21,191 nucleotides of DNA from a virus. The translations under genes were made by a program, and so were the position numbers. The stretch spans positions 1 through 21,191 of the IMG/VR virus record IMGVR_UViG_3300046000_011930; one strand, given 5' to 3'. Of the stretch, positions 4,902 through 13,117 are shown piece after piece. How positions within the stretch are numbered: the first letter of the stretch is position 1; each line of letters begins with the position of its first letter. The notes below the pieces were generated by a model that was given only the letters and a program-made list of their open reading frames with translations, searched no databases and was not told where the DNA came from.

Positions 4902-6618
4902 AAGGTCTTCTAGTAAGCTCTTGTTTAGCAGTCATGCTAACATCTTTATGTTTATCGTTTGCTAATATATTAAGATGTTCTTTGGTTGCATTTGGATTTT
5001 TTGCGGCAGCTTGTCTAACATATGGAGACTTGTCTTTAATTAATTTATCTAAATGTTCTTTGTGTGGAGTGTTATCTGCTGCAGCAATTTTAACCATTGC
5101 CTCTTTATCGTTAATTAATTTATCAAAATGATCTTTATCTGTAGCTTTATTTTTTGCAACAGCTAGCCTAACATTACTACTTTTGTCTCCAGCTAAATGG
5201 TCTAAATGATCTTTCTGTGTAGTATTTCTTGCAACATTTAATCTTACAAAATCATCTGGATCATTAATAAATTTACCTAATTTTTCGTTATCGTTTTTAT
5301 TGGTATGAACTATATTGGCTCTAATATTAGGGCTTTCATCAGAATTTAATTTATCTATATGTTCTTTATGCGGCGAATTTACTAAAACTGCTTTTCTAAC
5401 GTGTTCGGATTTATCGTTAACAAGTTTATCAAAATGTTCTTTAGTTGTATTCGGATTATTTGCTACAGCTGCTCTAACTTTGTGGTCTTTATCATTAACA
5501 AGTTTATCTAGATATTTTTTATGCGATGTATTTTCTGCTACAGCTGTTCTAACGTCTTCATTTTCGTCATTACTAAGTTTATCAAGATGCTCTTTAGTTG
5601 CATTTGGATTAGTTGCAACGCTTGCTCTAATTTTTGGATCTTTATGCGTAATTGCATATTTATCTATATGTTCTTTATGTGGGGAATTTTTGAAAACTGT
5701 GTTTCTAACATGCTCGCTTTCGTCTTCGATAAGTTTATCAAGATGCTCTTTAGTTGCAGATTTATTGGCTGCAACACCTGCTCTAATATCTTCATCTTTA
5801 TCATTAATTAATTTATCTAAATGTTCTTTACTATTTGTAGGGTCTGAAGCTTTTTGTACTTTATAGTGTCTAGAATTTTTGATAGCAGGAATTTTTTCTA
5901 ATTCAGGGTTTCTGTGTATTAAATTATGGAAATCTTCGCCTTTAATTGTTTTATTATTTTCATCTTGAAATTGTCCATTTACTCCAACACCACCAATTCT
6001 TCTATGGGGAAATTGTTCTTTATGCATATGTAAAATATGAAAATTACCTCTAGATTTTTCGTTATAATGTTGAAACATATTTTTACTTCGATCTGCGATG
6101 GAAGTACACCAGCCTAATTTTTCTCCATTATCTTTTTTGCCTAATTCCTGAGCTGCTTCTGTTGTATGAACGTGATATGCAGTAAGATTAGGGCTATTGT
6201 GCACAACAGTAGAACCATTTACAACTTTAGAATTATTAATAGCTTTTACTTCCTCATCTTTTTCTTTATGTGGATGCATAGCCGTTTTTAATTCTGAAAC
6301 TGATTTATATTGTTCTATTCTTTTCTTAGGTAATTTTGATTTGTATTTCTCAAAATTCTTTACTGTATCGTGCATATCATGAGCATCTTCTTGCTTTATC
6401 TCGCCTTTTTTATATTGGTCCATCATCCAACGAGTATGTTGGACATTACCGCCTGGAGTATGTTTATGAAAATGGTCAATAATATCAGCTGCAGATTTAT
6501 GTTGTGCATCTGGATCGTGTTTAGTTGAGATATTTGTTTCTTGTGCTTTATAATCATCGATTTTAGATTCGTTTATTAAAAAACGTTCGATCATTAAAAA
6601 ATGTTTAAATCTTAACAT
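4900..6618 (-). CDS. Probable capsid-internal protein with WCTS domain and 12 HEAT-like repeats
   Basis: 572 residues in three parts. Residues 1-18 are a leader (MLRFKHFLMIERFLINES) ending in an I-N-E site like those cut by T4 prohead protease. Residues 19-245 form a domain shared with the 10095-11282 protein, including EAAQELGKK, LGWCTS (168-173), GNFHILHMHKEQFP (191-204) and GQFQDENNKTI. Residues 262-572 are 12 tandem repeats of about 25 residues, with TKEHLDKL alternating with HKEHIDKL, then a D-rich turn, then VRxAVAxN: a variant HEAT/leucine-rich-variant solenoid. WC-T domains of this sort occur in phage virion proteins of unknown activity. A late promoter (6671-6678) reads into it. Packaging in the head is inferred from the leader. 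Confidence 0.75.
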   Translation of the reverse strand: MLRFKHFLMIERFLINESKIDDYKAQETNISTKHDPDAQHKSAADIIDHFHKHTPGGNVQHTRWMMDQYKKGEIKQEDAHDMHDTVKNFEKYKSKLPKKRIEQYKSVSELKTAMHPHKEKDEEVKAINNSKVVNGSTVVHNSPNLTAYHVHTTEAAQELGKKDNGEKLGWCTSIADRSKNMFQHYNEKSRGNFHILHMHKEQFPHRRIGGVGVNGQFQDENNKTIKGEDFHNLIHRNPELEKIPAIKNSRHYKVQKASDPTNSKEHLDKLINDKDEDIRAGVAANKSATKEHLDKLIEDESEHVRNTVFKNSPHKEHIDKYAITHKDPKIRASVATNPNATKEHLDKLSNDENEDVRTAVAENTSHKKYLDKLVNDKDHKVRAAVANNPNTTKEHFDKLVNDKSEHVRKAVLVNSPHKEHIDKLNSDESPNIRANIVHTNKNDNEKLGKFINDPDDFVRLNVARNTTQKDHLDHLAGDKSSNVRLAVAKNKATDKDHFDKLINDKEAMVKIAAADNTPHKEHLDKLIKDKSPYVRQAAAKNPNATKEHLNILANDKHKDVSMTAKQELTRRP

Positions 6619-6642
6619 ATAAGGGAATCCTATAAATAATGC

Positions 6643-6671
6643 TTGACTAATTTAAAAAAATATTATATAAT
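6643..6671 (+). promoter_or_regulatory. Sigma70-type promoter for the topoisomerase operon
   Basis: TTGACT (6643-6648), a 17-base spacer and TATAAT (6666-6671), preceded by ATGC, 31 bases before the gp39-type start. Confidence 0.85.
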
Positions 6672-6678
6672 ATTTATA
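6671..6678 (-). promoter_or_regulatory. T4-type late promoter, minus strand
   Basis: TATAAATA on the minus strand, about 55 bases before the start of the 4900-6618 gene. It overlaps the -10 box of the plus-strand promoter by one base, so early and late transcription diverge from the same spot. Confidence 0.5.
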
Positions 6679-6701
6679 CCATAAACTTTTAACAGTATTT
6701 T

Positions 6702-8570
6702 ATGACAAAACACATTCAACAAACTTATCAAGTTCTTGACGAGATTGAACACATTAGAAAACGAACTGGCATGTATTGCGGTTCTACTTCTGTTCAAACA
6801 AGTCAAGAATGGGTGCTAAACAACACCACAAAGAAAATGGAAAAGCGAGATATTTCTTATATCCCAGCTTTTATTAAAATCTTCTCTGAAATTCTCGATA
6901 ATTCAATTGATGAAGGAAAAAGAGCACCGGATACATTAACTCAAATTAAAGTAGATATAACTTTTGATGAAATTTCTGTTCAAGATGATGGAAGAGGTAT
7001 CCCAGTAGTTCTTCATGAACAAACAGGAACTTATATCGCTGAAACTGTATTTTCAAATTTAAGAGCTGGTTCTAATTTTAACGATAATGAAGACCAATCG
7101 CTAATTGGAACTAATGGTGTTGGTTCGACGTTGACTAATGTTTTATCAACAAATTTTAAGATTGAATCTTGTGATGGTAAGAAAAAACTAACGCAAGATT
7201 TCTGGAATGGTATGCGCGAGCGTTCCGAGCCTATAATTAAAGATTTTACTAAAAATGGAACTAAAATTACGTTTACTCCAGATTATGAATTTTTTAAACT
7301 AAGTGGGTTAGATGCAGACCATATTCTACGAATTCAGAAAAAAGTAATAGATGCAGCTGCGAATAACTTAAACATTAAATTTTATTTTAATGGGGAATTA
7401 ATTAGATTTAGATCTTTTGACGATTATGTTGCATTATATTCAGATAATTACTTTACCGATAATAGTAAAGATTGGAATGTTGGTATTACCGATTCTGATG
7501 GATTTGAGCAAATTTCTTTTATTAACTCAGTAGAAACCTATCAGGGTGGAACTCATGTTAATTATGTTGTTGATCAAGTAACAAATAAGTTACGCGAACA
7601 TTTTAAAAAGAAACATAAAGTTGATGTAAAACCATCTGATATTAAAAATCATTTTAGAATTTTTATTGCAGGAACTGTTAACCGCCCTAGATTTTCCAGT
7701 CAAACTAAAGAAAATATGATTAGTCCTGCATCTGAATGGAAAACTTCATGGACTGTTAGCGATAAATTTATTAAAGGTTTATTAAAATCTGATATTATTC
7801 AGTCTATTTTAGACTGGGTTCAAGCTAAAGAAAAAGCATCTGAATTAGCTGAATTGCGTAAAGCTAATAAGAACTTAGATAAAGCCGATCCAAGAAGAGT
7901 TGATAAATTCCATGATGCTTCTACTAAACAACGTAGTGATGCAATGCTTTTTCTTGCTGAAGGAGATTCAGCTTTATCTGGTTTATTATCAGGTAGAGAT
8001 CCAAAGACAATGGCTGCATTTCCGCTACGTGGCAAACCCATAAATGTAATGCCAATGGAATTAAAAGATATTCTTGAAAATAGAGAGTTTAAAAATATTA
8101 TGACAATTACTGGGCTTCAGTTTGGGGTTAAGGTAAATTCTATTGAAGATATTCGATTTGGTAAAATTGTATTATCAACAGACCAAGATTTAGATGGGTT
8201 TGGTATTCGTGGACTATTGTTAAATGCTTTTTATAAATTTTGGCCAGAATTATTTTCCTTGGGTATTATCCATATTTTAAATACACCAATTGTCAAGGTT
8301 AAGTATAAAAAAGATACATTATCTTTTCATGATTTGACATTATTTGAGAAATGGAAAGAAAAACATGTTAACGAAAAATATGAGTCAAAATATTACAAAG
8401 GATTAGGAACTAGTTCTAGTAAAGAGTGGAAAGAGTATCTAACGGATTTATCTGGTAATTTGGAAAAAGTTGTTAGTGAAATTGGTGATGTGGATATTTT
8501 TACATTACAATTTTCTAAAGATACTGGTAGCGCTGATAAAAGAAAACAATGGTTGAATATTGAAGGATAA
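6702..8570 (+). CDS. 39: DNA topoisomerase II large subunit (T4 gp39 type, with TOPRIM)
   Basis: The 622-residue ATP-hydrolysing subunit of the phage type IIA topoisomerase, which acts with the 8573-9880 product to relieve supercoils during replication. The GHKL ATPase motifs are EILDN at 63-67, DDGRGIP at 95-101 and GTNGVGSTLTNVLS at 136-149. The TOPRIM metal site is present in the same chain: EGDSA at 420-424 and DQDLDG at 494-499. In phage T4 itself this region is split between gp39 and gp60; here it is one uninterrupted gene, as in most relatives. PLRGKPINV and YKGLGTSSSKEW are further conserved landmarks. The gene is two bases upstream of the partner subunit and is driven by the sigma70-type promoter at 6643. 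Confidence 0.95.
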   Translation: MTKHIQQTYQVLDEIEHIRKRTGMYCGSTSVQTSQEWVLNNTTKKMEKRDISYIPAFIKIFSEILDNSIDEGKRAPDTLTQIKVDITFDEISVQDDGRGIPVVLHEQTGTYIAETVFSNLRAGSNFNDNEDQSLIGTNGVGSTLTNVLSTNFKIESCDGKKKLTQDFWNGMRERSEPIIKDFTKNGTKITFTPDYEFFKLSGLDADHILRIQKKVIDAAANNLNIKFYFNGELIRFRSFDDYVALYSDNYFTDNSKDWNVGITDSDGFEQISFINSVETYQGGTHVNYVVDQVTNKLREHFKKKHKVDVKPSDIKNHFRIFIAGTVNRPRFSSQTKENMISPASEWKTSWTVSDKFIKGLLKSDIIQSILDWVQAKEKASELAELRKANKNLDKADPRRVDKFHDASTKQRSDAMLFLAEGDSALSGLLSGRDPKTMAAFPLRGKPINVMPMELKDILENREFKNIMTITGLQFGVKVNSIEDIRFGKIVLSTDQDLDGFGIRGLLLNAFYKFWPELFSLGIIHILNTPIVKVKYKKDTLSFHDLTLFEKWKEKHVNEKYESKYYKGLGTSSSKEWKEYLTDLSGNLEKVVSEIGDVDIFTLQFSKDTGSADKRKQWLNIEG

Positions 8571-8572
8571 TT

Positions 8573-9880
8573 ATGAAAGAAATTACAATTGAAAGATTAT
8601 TTCAGGAACAATACAAACCATATGCCAATTATGATAACGAACGGTCAATCGTTAATTTAATTGATGGATTAAAGATTACTCAAAGAAAAGTTCTTTATAC
8701 ATGTTTATTAAAGAATGTTAATTCTGAAATGAAAGTTGCGCAATTAGCATCTTCTGTTGCTTATGAAACACAATATCATCATGGAGAACAAGGAATAGCT
8801 GGGGTTATTTGTAATCTAGCTCAAGACTTTACTGGATCCAATAACTTAAACTGGTTAGATCCCATTGGTCAGTTTGGTTCAAGATTATCACCTGTTCCTG
8901 CAGCTGCTCGATATATTTTTACTAAATTATCGAAAAATTTTAGATTATATTTTCGTAAAGAAGATGATATTATCTTAGAACATTTATTCGAGGATGACTT
9001 TAAAATAGAGCCTAATTTTTTCGTTCCAATCCTCCCTGGAGTGCTTTTAAACAACTCGCTAGGAATAGGTACGGGTTTTGCTTCTACGATCCTCTCAAGA
9101 GATCCAAAGGAACTTGCAAAGTATATTAAAGCTAAACTCTCTGGAAGTTCAAAGAAATTTCAATTATTACCACATTTTCGCGGATTTAAAGGTAGCGTAA
9201 CTCGACTTGATGATAATAAGTATCAAATCAAGGGTTCTATCTCTAGAATTAATGCTACACAGGTAAAGATTACTGAATTACCAGTAGGAATGTATCTTGA
9301 TGATATTAAGAAACAGCTTAATAAATTAGTAGAGAATAATTCTATTAAAGATTATGAAGATAATTCAACGGAAGAAGGGTTTGATATTGATGTATTTTAT
9401 CAGCGCGGAATTCTTAATTCAATGGAGGATGATACTATTCTTGAAAAATTAAAGTTAGTTACAACAGTAACAGAGAATTTAACCTGTTGGTTGCCTACTG
9501 GTAAATTAAGAAAGTTTGGGTCGGTTAATGAAATTATTGATTATTTTATCGATTGGCGTTTAGGTAAATATACAGATAGAATCGATAAATTAATTGAAAT
9601 CCTTGATAATGATATTATTGATTTAAATGAACGAGTAAGATTTATCTATTTTTATCTAGGTAATGTTGATAAATTTAAAAACGCTTCTAAGATTGAATTA
9701 TTTAGTATTTTAGAAGAAAATAATTTTGACAGTAAATTATTAGATATGAAGATTTGGAATTTAACTGGAGATAGAATTATCGAGTTAGAGCAAAAGGTTA
9801 AATCTTTGGTTGAGCAAAAGGTTGAGTTGCAAGAAACAACAAATATTGTATTATACGCAAAAGAATTGGAGCAAATATGA
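8573..9880 (+). CDS. 52: DNA topoisomerase II medium subunit (T4 gp52 type)
   Basis: The 435-residue DNA-breaking subunit of the type IIA topoisomerase. The catalytic tyrosine is Tyr114 in the motif PAAARYIFTKL, next to the DPIGQFGSR loop (96-104); T4 gp52 has its tyrosine at nearly the same place. DGLKITQRKVLYTCL (31-45) and the HHGEQGIAG helix (69-77) are typical GyrA/ParC-like winged-helix elements, and the tower region reads LPGVLLNNSLGIGTGFAS. A coiled-coil near the C-terminus (RIIELEQKVKSLVEQK) is the usual dimer arm. There is no beta-pinwheel C-terminal domain, as expected for a non-gyrase phage enzyme. The stop overlaps the start of the next gene (ATGA). Confidence 0.95.
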   Translation: MKEITIERLFQEQYKPYANYDNERSIVNLIDGLKITQRKVLYTCLLKNVNSEMKVAQLASSVAYETQYHHGEQGIAGVICNLAQDFTGSNNLNWLDPIGQFGSRLSPVPAAARYIFTKLSKNFRLYFRKEDDIILEHLFEDDFKIEPNFFVPILPGVLLNNSLGIGTGFASTILSRDPKELAKYIKAKLSGSSKKFQLLPHFRGFKGSVTRLDDNKYQIKGSISRINATQVKITELPVGMYLDDIKKQLNKLVENNSIKDYEDNSTEEGFDIDVFYQRGILNSMEDDTILEKLKLVTTVTENLTCWLPTGKLRKFGSVNEIIDYFIDWRLGKYTDRIDKLIEILDNDIIDLNERVRFIYFYLGNVDKFKNASKIELFSILEENNFDSKLLDMKIWNLTGDRIIELEQKVKSLVEQKVELQETTNIVLYAKELEQI

Positions 9881-10062
9881 GTGTAAATTTAACGCCAAAA
9901 GAGATGTCAGAATTACAGGGTAGATTTTCTACCGTGATGATTAATGAAACTATTAGTAATGATACTATTGTTTGTACTTTATCTACGGGTAAGGTGGTAA
10001 ACGGAGTAGTTACTGAGAACGGAGTTCAAATTAAATCTGTTTCTGAATTATTATTCGGGTAA
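9877..10062 (+). CDS. Small hypothetical protein coupled to the topoisomerase
   Basis: A 61-residue frame whose ATG overlaps the stop of the gp52-type gene, so it is probably translationally coupled. The sequence has an N-terminal helix (TPKEMSELQGRFSTVM) followed by beta strands (DTIVCTLSTGKVVNGVVTENGVQIKS, here described in two pieces: residues 29-43 and 44-54). It could be a tiny beta-barrel. No family recognised. It is the last gene of the operon before a bidirectional terminator. Confidence 0.65.
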   Translation: MSVNLTPKEMSELQGRFSTVMINETISNDTIVCTLSTGKVVNGVVTENGVQIKSVSELLFG

Positions 10063-10067
10063 ATAAA

Positions 10068-10097
10068 AAATGGGAGCGAAAGCTCCCATTTCCTTTA
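10068..10097. terminator. Bidirectional terminator between convergent genes
   Basis: AAATGGGAGC (10068-10077) and GCTCCCATTT (10082-10091) form a perfect 10-bp stem with a GAAA loop. T-rich sequence follows on both strands. It serves the topoisomerase operon and the 10095-11282 gene. Confidence 0.85.
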
Positions 10098-11282
10098 TTG
10101 CATTTTGGCTAATCTTTCTTTAGCAATCGAACTTACAGTTTGCGCGTCATCATTTGCTAAATGTTGTAAATGTTGTTTGGTAGCTAAAGGGTGAGCAGCA
10201 ACAACTTTTCTTACTAATGAGTGCGGGTCTTTTATAGCTTTATCTAAATGTTTTGTGGTTACAGTTTTAGGTCGAGTTAATGCAAGTTCCCGTGTAGTTA
10301 CGCTTCTATTGTCAGTATTATTTAATACTTTATCAATATGATCAGAATTTATTTTTGGATGCGTTATTGCATTATTTTTTATATTTCCTATTTTATCATC
10401 TAATGCTGTATGTAAATGGTCTTCATCAACATTAGGATGTTTTATTGCTTTATTTCTTACTTCCCAATTTTCGGAATGTAATCCATCATGAATATCTTTT
10501 TTAGATGCTGTTGGTGAGTCTAATTTTTTATTTGAGATATGATCATCGTATGCTCTTTTAACTGGGGCAATTTTCTTTACGTCTGGATTTCTATGAACAA
10601 AGTCTTCTAATCTATCGCCTTCAATTGTTTTATTATTTTCATCTTGAAATTGTCCTTCTACTCCAACGCCACCAATTCTTCTATATGGAAATTGTTCTTT
10701 ATGCATATGTAGGATATGGAAATTACCTTCAGACTCGTCATTATAATGATTAAACATATTTTGATTTGCATCTGGATGAGAAGTACACCAACCCAATTTC
10801 TCGCCTTTTGGTGATTTACCTAATTCCTGAGCTGCTTCTGTTTTATGCACGTGATAAGCCGTAGCATTTGGACTATTATGAATAACAGTTGAACCTTTAT
10901 TAATTTTATCTTGATTTACAGCTTTTACTTGTTCATCTTGTTCTTTATGCGGATGAATAGCTGTTTTTAATTCCGAAACAGATTTATATTGTTCAACTTT
11001 TTTCTTCGGAAGATTATGTTTGTATTTTTCAAAATTAGTCAACGTATCTTTCATATCAGGAGCATCTTCTTGTTTCATTTCGCCTTTTTTATATCGGTCA
11101 ACCATCCATCGAGTATGTTGGACGTTGCCATTAGGAGTATGTTTATGGAAGTGATCGATAATATCCGCAGCAGATTTATGTTTTCCTTCTAAATCATGTT
11201 GAGTAGAAATATCTTTTTCTTGAGCTTTATAGTCGTCTATCTTAGCTTCAAGTAAAGAAATGAAATGTTTAAATCTTATCAT
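10095..11282 (-). CDS. Paralogue of the 4900-6618 protein, short HEAT-like solenoid
   Basis: 395 residues. The leader MIRFKHFISLLEA ends in an L-L-E site. Residues about 14-235 are clearly homologous to the 572-residue protein, sharing KIDDYKAQE, SAADIIDHFHKHTP, LGWCTS, GNFHILHMHKEQFP and GQFQDENNKTIEG. The C-terminal part has only about five divergent repeats (for example TTKHLDKAIKDPHSLVRKVVA and TKQHLQHLANDDAQTV) instead of twelve. The two genes lie on either side of the topoisomerase operon, both minus strand and both behind a late promoter, so they look like a dispersed duplication followed by repeat gain or loss. Function is unknown; a head-packaged protein is inferred from the leader. 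Confidence 0.75.
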   Translation of the reverse strand: MIRFKHFISLLEAKIDDYKAQEKDISTQHDLEGKHKSAADIIDHFHKHTPNGNVQHTRWMVDRYKKGEMKQEDAPDMKDTLTNFEKYKHNLPKKKVEQYKSVSELKTAIHPHKEQDEQVKAVNQDKINKGSTVIHNSPNATAYHVHKTEAAQELGKSPKGEKLGWCTSHPDANQNMFNHYNDESEGNFHILHMHKEQFPYRRIGGVGVEGQFQDENNKTIEGDRLEDFVHRNPDVKKIAPVKRAYDDHISNKKLDSPTASKKDIHDGLHSENWEVRNKAIKHPNVDEDHLHTALDDKIGNIKNNAITHPKINSDHIDKVLNNTDNRSVTTRELALTRPKTVTTKHLDKAIKDPHSLVRKVVAAHPLATKQHLQHLANDDAQTVSSIAKERLAKMQ

Positions 11283-11304
11283 ATGGAGATCCTAGAAATA
11301 ATGC

Positions 11305-11333
11305 TTGACTTTTTAATATATGTATGGTATAAT
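11305..11333 (+). promoter_or_regulatory. Sigma70-type promoter, now separated from the RNase H gene
   Basis: TTGACT (11305-11310), a 17-base spacer and TATAAT (11328-11333), with the ATGC extension. The next plus-strand gene is the RNase H gene at 12234; an endonuclease gene on the opposite strand lies between. Any transcript from here would be antisense to that endonuclease. Confidence 0.75.
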
Positions 11334-11334
11334 A

Positions 11335-11342
11335 TATTTATA
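11335..11342 (-). promoter_or_regulatory. T4-type late promoter, minus strand
   Basis: TATAAATA on the minus strand about 53 bases before the 11282 start. This is the same position relative to its gene as in the paralogue at 6618. Confidence 0.55.
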
Positions 11343-11345
11343 AAT

Positions 11346-12089
11346 TTAGAATAAATGCTTTAAGTCTGGGAAAACTCTACTTGCTACACATATATCATAT
11401 TCTTTTTTATTTTTAATATTGCACAAAAATAAATCTTTCTTTTTATGTTTTTTATTTGTTGTTCCAAGGTTAAACCCATCTGGTATTTGATCATCTTTGC
11501 CTATTTGAATATTAATTATATTATTTGTGATCCAAGTATATTGATAATTTTTTAAATTTAATTTACCATAAATCCATCCAGTAGGTATTTGTTCATTTTT
11601 GTGTATTTTATTATTAATTATTCCGTTATTTATCCAGACTTTATTTTTATTATGACTTTTATCTCCAGATATTTTTAATGAGAATTCTAATTTTCTTTTA
11701 TCTGACCACCTATTATTCCAATTAGGATTATTTTCTCCAATACAATTTTGTAATTTATATTCATCAGTAAATACTTTACCTGAACCTCCTTCGCCGCCGT
11801 CAGTTAGATTTAAAAGAATTCCAGTTCCTAGATCTTTTCTGCCATGCCAACGAATTAATCTTCGTTCAATAGCAAAAGCGCCAGTTTCGGTGAGATTTGA
11901 TTCTATAACAATAATTAACGATTTATCTTTTGGTAATTTTATTCTTCCATGTTTTGCATATGCCCGTTTTCCTTGACCTTTTCCAATATAATATGGAGTT
12001 CCTGCTTTTGCAGTTATTGAATCTTTTGATCTGAGATAGGCGTAAACGTAAAAAGATTTTTGTTTTGTATAAGTATTTGTGCTGGGCAT
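11346..12089 (-). CDS. Free-standing GIY-YIG homing endonuclease 2
   Basis: 247 residues. The GIY-YIG core reads YVYAYL at 14-19 and PYYIGKG at 32-38, with [10 protein letters not shown] after it and the probable catalytic Glu in [13 protein letters not shown] (Glu75); [10 protein letters not shown] follows. The C-terminal part has two copies of a DNA-binding repeat found in phage endonucleases: [20 protein letters not shown] and [25 protein letters not shown] lies seven bases before the ATG. The gene is on the strand opposite the RNase H gene, inserted into its promoter/leader region, and carries its own late promoter and leader hairpin. Confidence 0.85.
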   Translation of the reverse strand: MPSTNTYTKQKSFYVYAYLRSKDSITAKAGTPYYIGKGQGKRAYAKHGRIKLPKDKSLIIVIESNLTETGAFAIERRLIRWHGRKDLGTGILLNLTDGGEGGSGKVFTDEYKLQNCIGENNPNWNNRWSDKRKLEFSLKISGDKSHNKNKVWINNGIINNKIHKNEQIPTGWIYGKLNLKNYQYTWITNNIINIQIGKDDQIPDGFNLGTTNKKHKKKDLFLCNIKNKKEYDICVASRVFPDLKHLF

Positions 12090-12122
12090 TACAGTCTCCT
12101 GATTGTTGTAGAAATGTTTAGA

Positions 12123-12152
12123 GCTTATGGGTGGTGAGACACCGCGATAAGC
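12123..12152 (-). promoter_or_regulatory. Homing-endonuclease leader hairpin, copy 2
   Basis: On the minus strand the outer stem is GCTTAT/ATAAGC. An internal loop has CGC on the 5' side and C on the 3' side, and an inner stem GGTG/CACC closes a 6-base loop. The 3' flank starts TCTAAACATT and leads to AGGAG. Apart from the stem sequences it matches the hairpin at 592-621, with compensatory changes in both stems. Confidence 0.7.
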
Positions 12153-12161
12153 ATTTTTTCC

Positions 12162-12190
12162 TTGACTTTATACTACTTTTATAGTATAAT
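12162..12190 (+). promoter_or_regulatory. Sigma70-type promoter for the RNase H gene
   Basis: TTGACT (12162-12167), a 17-base spacer and TATAAT (12185-12190), 44 bases before the ATG. Unlike the other copies, the base context before the -35 element is TTCC rather than ATGC, consistent with the junction of an inserted cassette. Confidence 0.8.
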
Positions 12191-12192
12191 TT

Positions 12193-12200
12193 TATTTATA
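12193..12200 (-). promoter_or_regulatory. T4-type late promoter for homing endonuclease 2
   Basis: TATAAATA on the minus strand, 40 bases before the leader hairpin and about 105 bases before the endonuclease start. Confidence 0.4.
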
Positions 12201-12233
12201 GTAATTAATATTTTTAATATAGGATTTTTTGTC

Positions 12234-13082
12234 ATGGCTATACTTATTGATTTCCACCAAGTAGTAATTAGTGGATTGCAATCTCAAGTTGCATCAAATA
12301 GAATTAATGTTTTAAGTAAAGATTTATGTCGGCACCTAGTTTTAAACTCGATTAGATCGCATATACATAAATTTAAAAAAGAATATGGTGAAGTAATTAT
12401 CTGCTGCGACTCCAGAAAATACTGGAGAAAAGAAGTATTTCCATTCTATAAAGCAGGAAGAAAAAAAGCACGAGAAGCATCTAAATTAGACTGGACTGTT
12501 ATTTTTGAAGTGCTTGATGAAGTTCGCGAAGATTTAAAAATTATTTTTCCGTATAAAGTGGTGCATGTTGAGCGAGCTGAAGCTGATGATGTAATTGGTA
12601 CATTAGTTCCTAGAATTAGTGCTCATGAAACTGTAATTATAATTAGTTCTGATGGCGATTTTAAACAATTACATCAATATTCTAATGTTAAACAGTATAA
12701 TCCAATGTTAGGTATTTATGTTAAATCAGAAAACCCTCAATTAGAGTTAAAGGAAAAAATATTAACTGGTGATGCTGGAGATGGTATTCCATCGGTATTA
12801 TCTAATGATGATGTATTTGTTGCGGGTATTCGTCAGAAACCTTTAACAGCTAAGAAAAAAGCTGTTATGTTAACTGAAGATTTTAATAATCCAGATATTG
12901 AAAATTATCGTAATATTCAGAGAAATAAATTATTAATTGATTTGACTATGACTCCCCAGGATATCAAAGATGCCATCGTTGAACAGTATGAAGCTCCAAA
13001 AACAGGTTCAAAACAGATGTTGATGAAGTATTTTATCGAAAAAAAGCTAACTCGATTATTAGAAGTCATTGACGAATTTTGA
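12234..13082 (+). CDS. rnh: RNase H / 5'-3' exonuclease (T4 rnh, FEN-1 family)
   Basis: 282 residues from the ATG at 12234, with AGGA upstream. A longer frame opening with TTG at 12162 overlaps the promoter and is rejected. Flap-nuclease motifs are LIDFH (Asp6), CCDSRKYWRKEVFPFYKAGRKKAR (Asp59 and the basic helix, 57-80), EADDVIG at 116-122, SSDGDFKQL at 138-146 and the helix-hairpin region GDAGDGIPSV at 179-188. Like T4 RNase H, it should remove RNA primers from lagging-strand fragments, working with the phage replication machinery. It is followed by a terminator. Confidence 0.92.
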   Translation: MAILIDFHQVVISGLQSQVASNRINVLSKDLCRHLVLNSIRSHIHKFKKEYGEVIICCDSRKYWRKEVFPFYKAGRKKAREASKLDWTVIFEVLDEVREDLKIIFPYKVVHVERAEADDVIGTLVPRISAHETVIIISSDGDFKQLHQYSNVKQYNPMLGIYVKSENPQLELKEKILTGDAGDGIPSVLSNDDVFVAGIRQKPLTAKKKAVMLTEDFNNPDIENYRNIQRNKLLIDLTMTPQDIKDAIVEQYEAPKTGSKQMLMKYFIEKKLTRLLEVIDEF

Positions 13083-13090
13083 TGTACCAT

Positions 13091-13117
13091 AAAAACCAAC
13101 TATAAAGGTTGGTTTTT
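13091..13117. terminator. Intrinsic terminator after rnh
   Basis: AAAAACCAAC (13091-13100) pairs perfectly with GTTGGTTTTT (13108-13117) around a 7-base loop. The T tract runs straight into the late promoter TATAAATA. Confidence 0.85.

Noticed and set aside
5000-5850. CRISPR-like or direct DNA repeat array
   Set aside because: The periodicity of about 75 bases is protein-coding: it encodes 25-residue solenoid repeats with diverged third positions.
4934-5866. Plus-strand open frames opposite the HEAT-like protein
   Set aside because: They are mirror images of the repeats (Leu/Ser/Cys-rich low-complexity frames) with no ribosome sites; the minus-strand repeat protein explains them.
11346-12089. 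Group I intron or intein hosting endonuclease 2
   Set aside because: The flanks are intergenic: rnh and the 11282 gene are both complete, so the endonuclease is free-standing.
12162-12233. N-terminal extension of rnh from a TTG at 12162
   Set aside because: It overlaps the -35 and -10 boxes and would encode a hydrophobic stretch absent from the family; the ATG at 12234 has a ribosome site and begins with the catalytic LIDFH.
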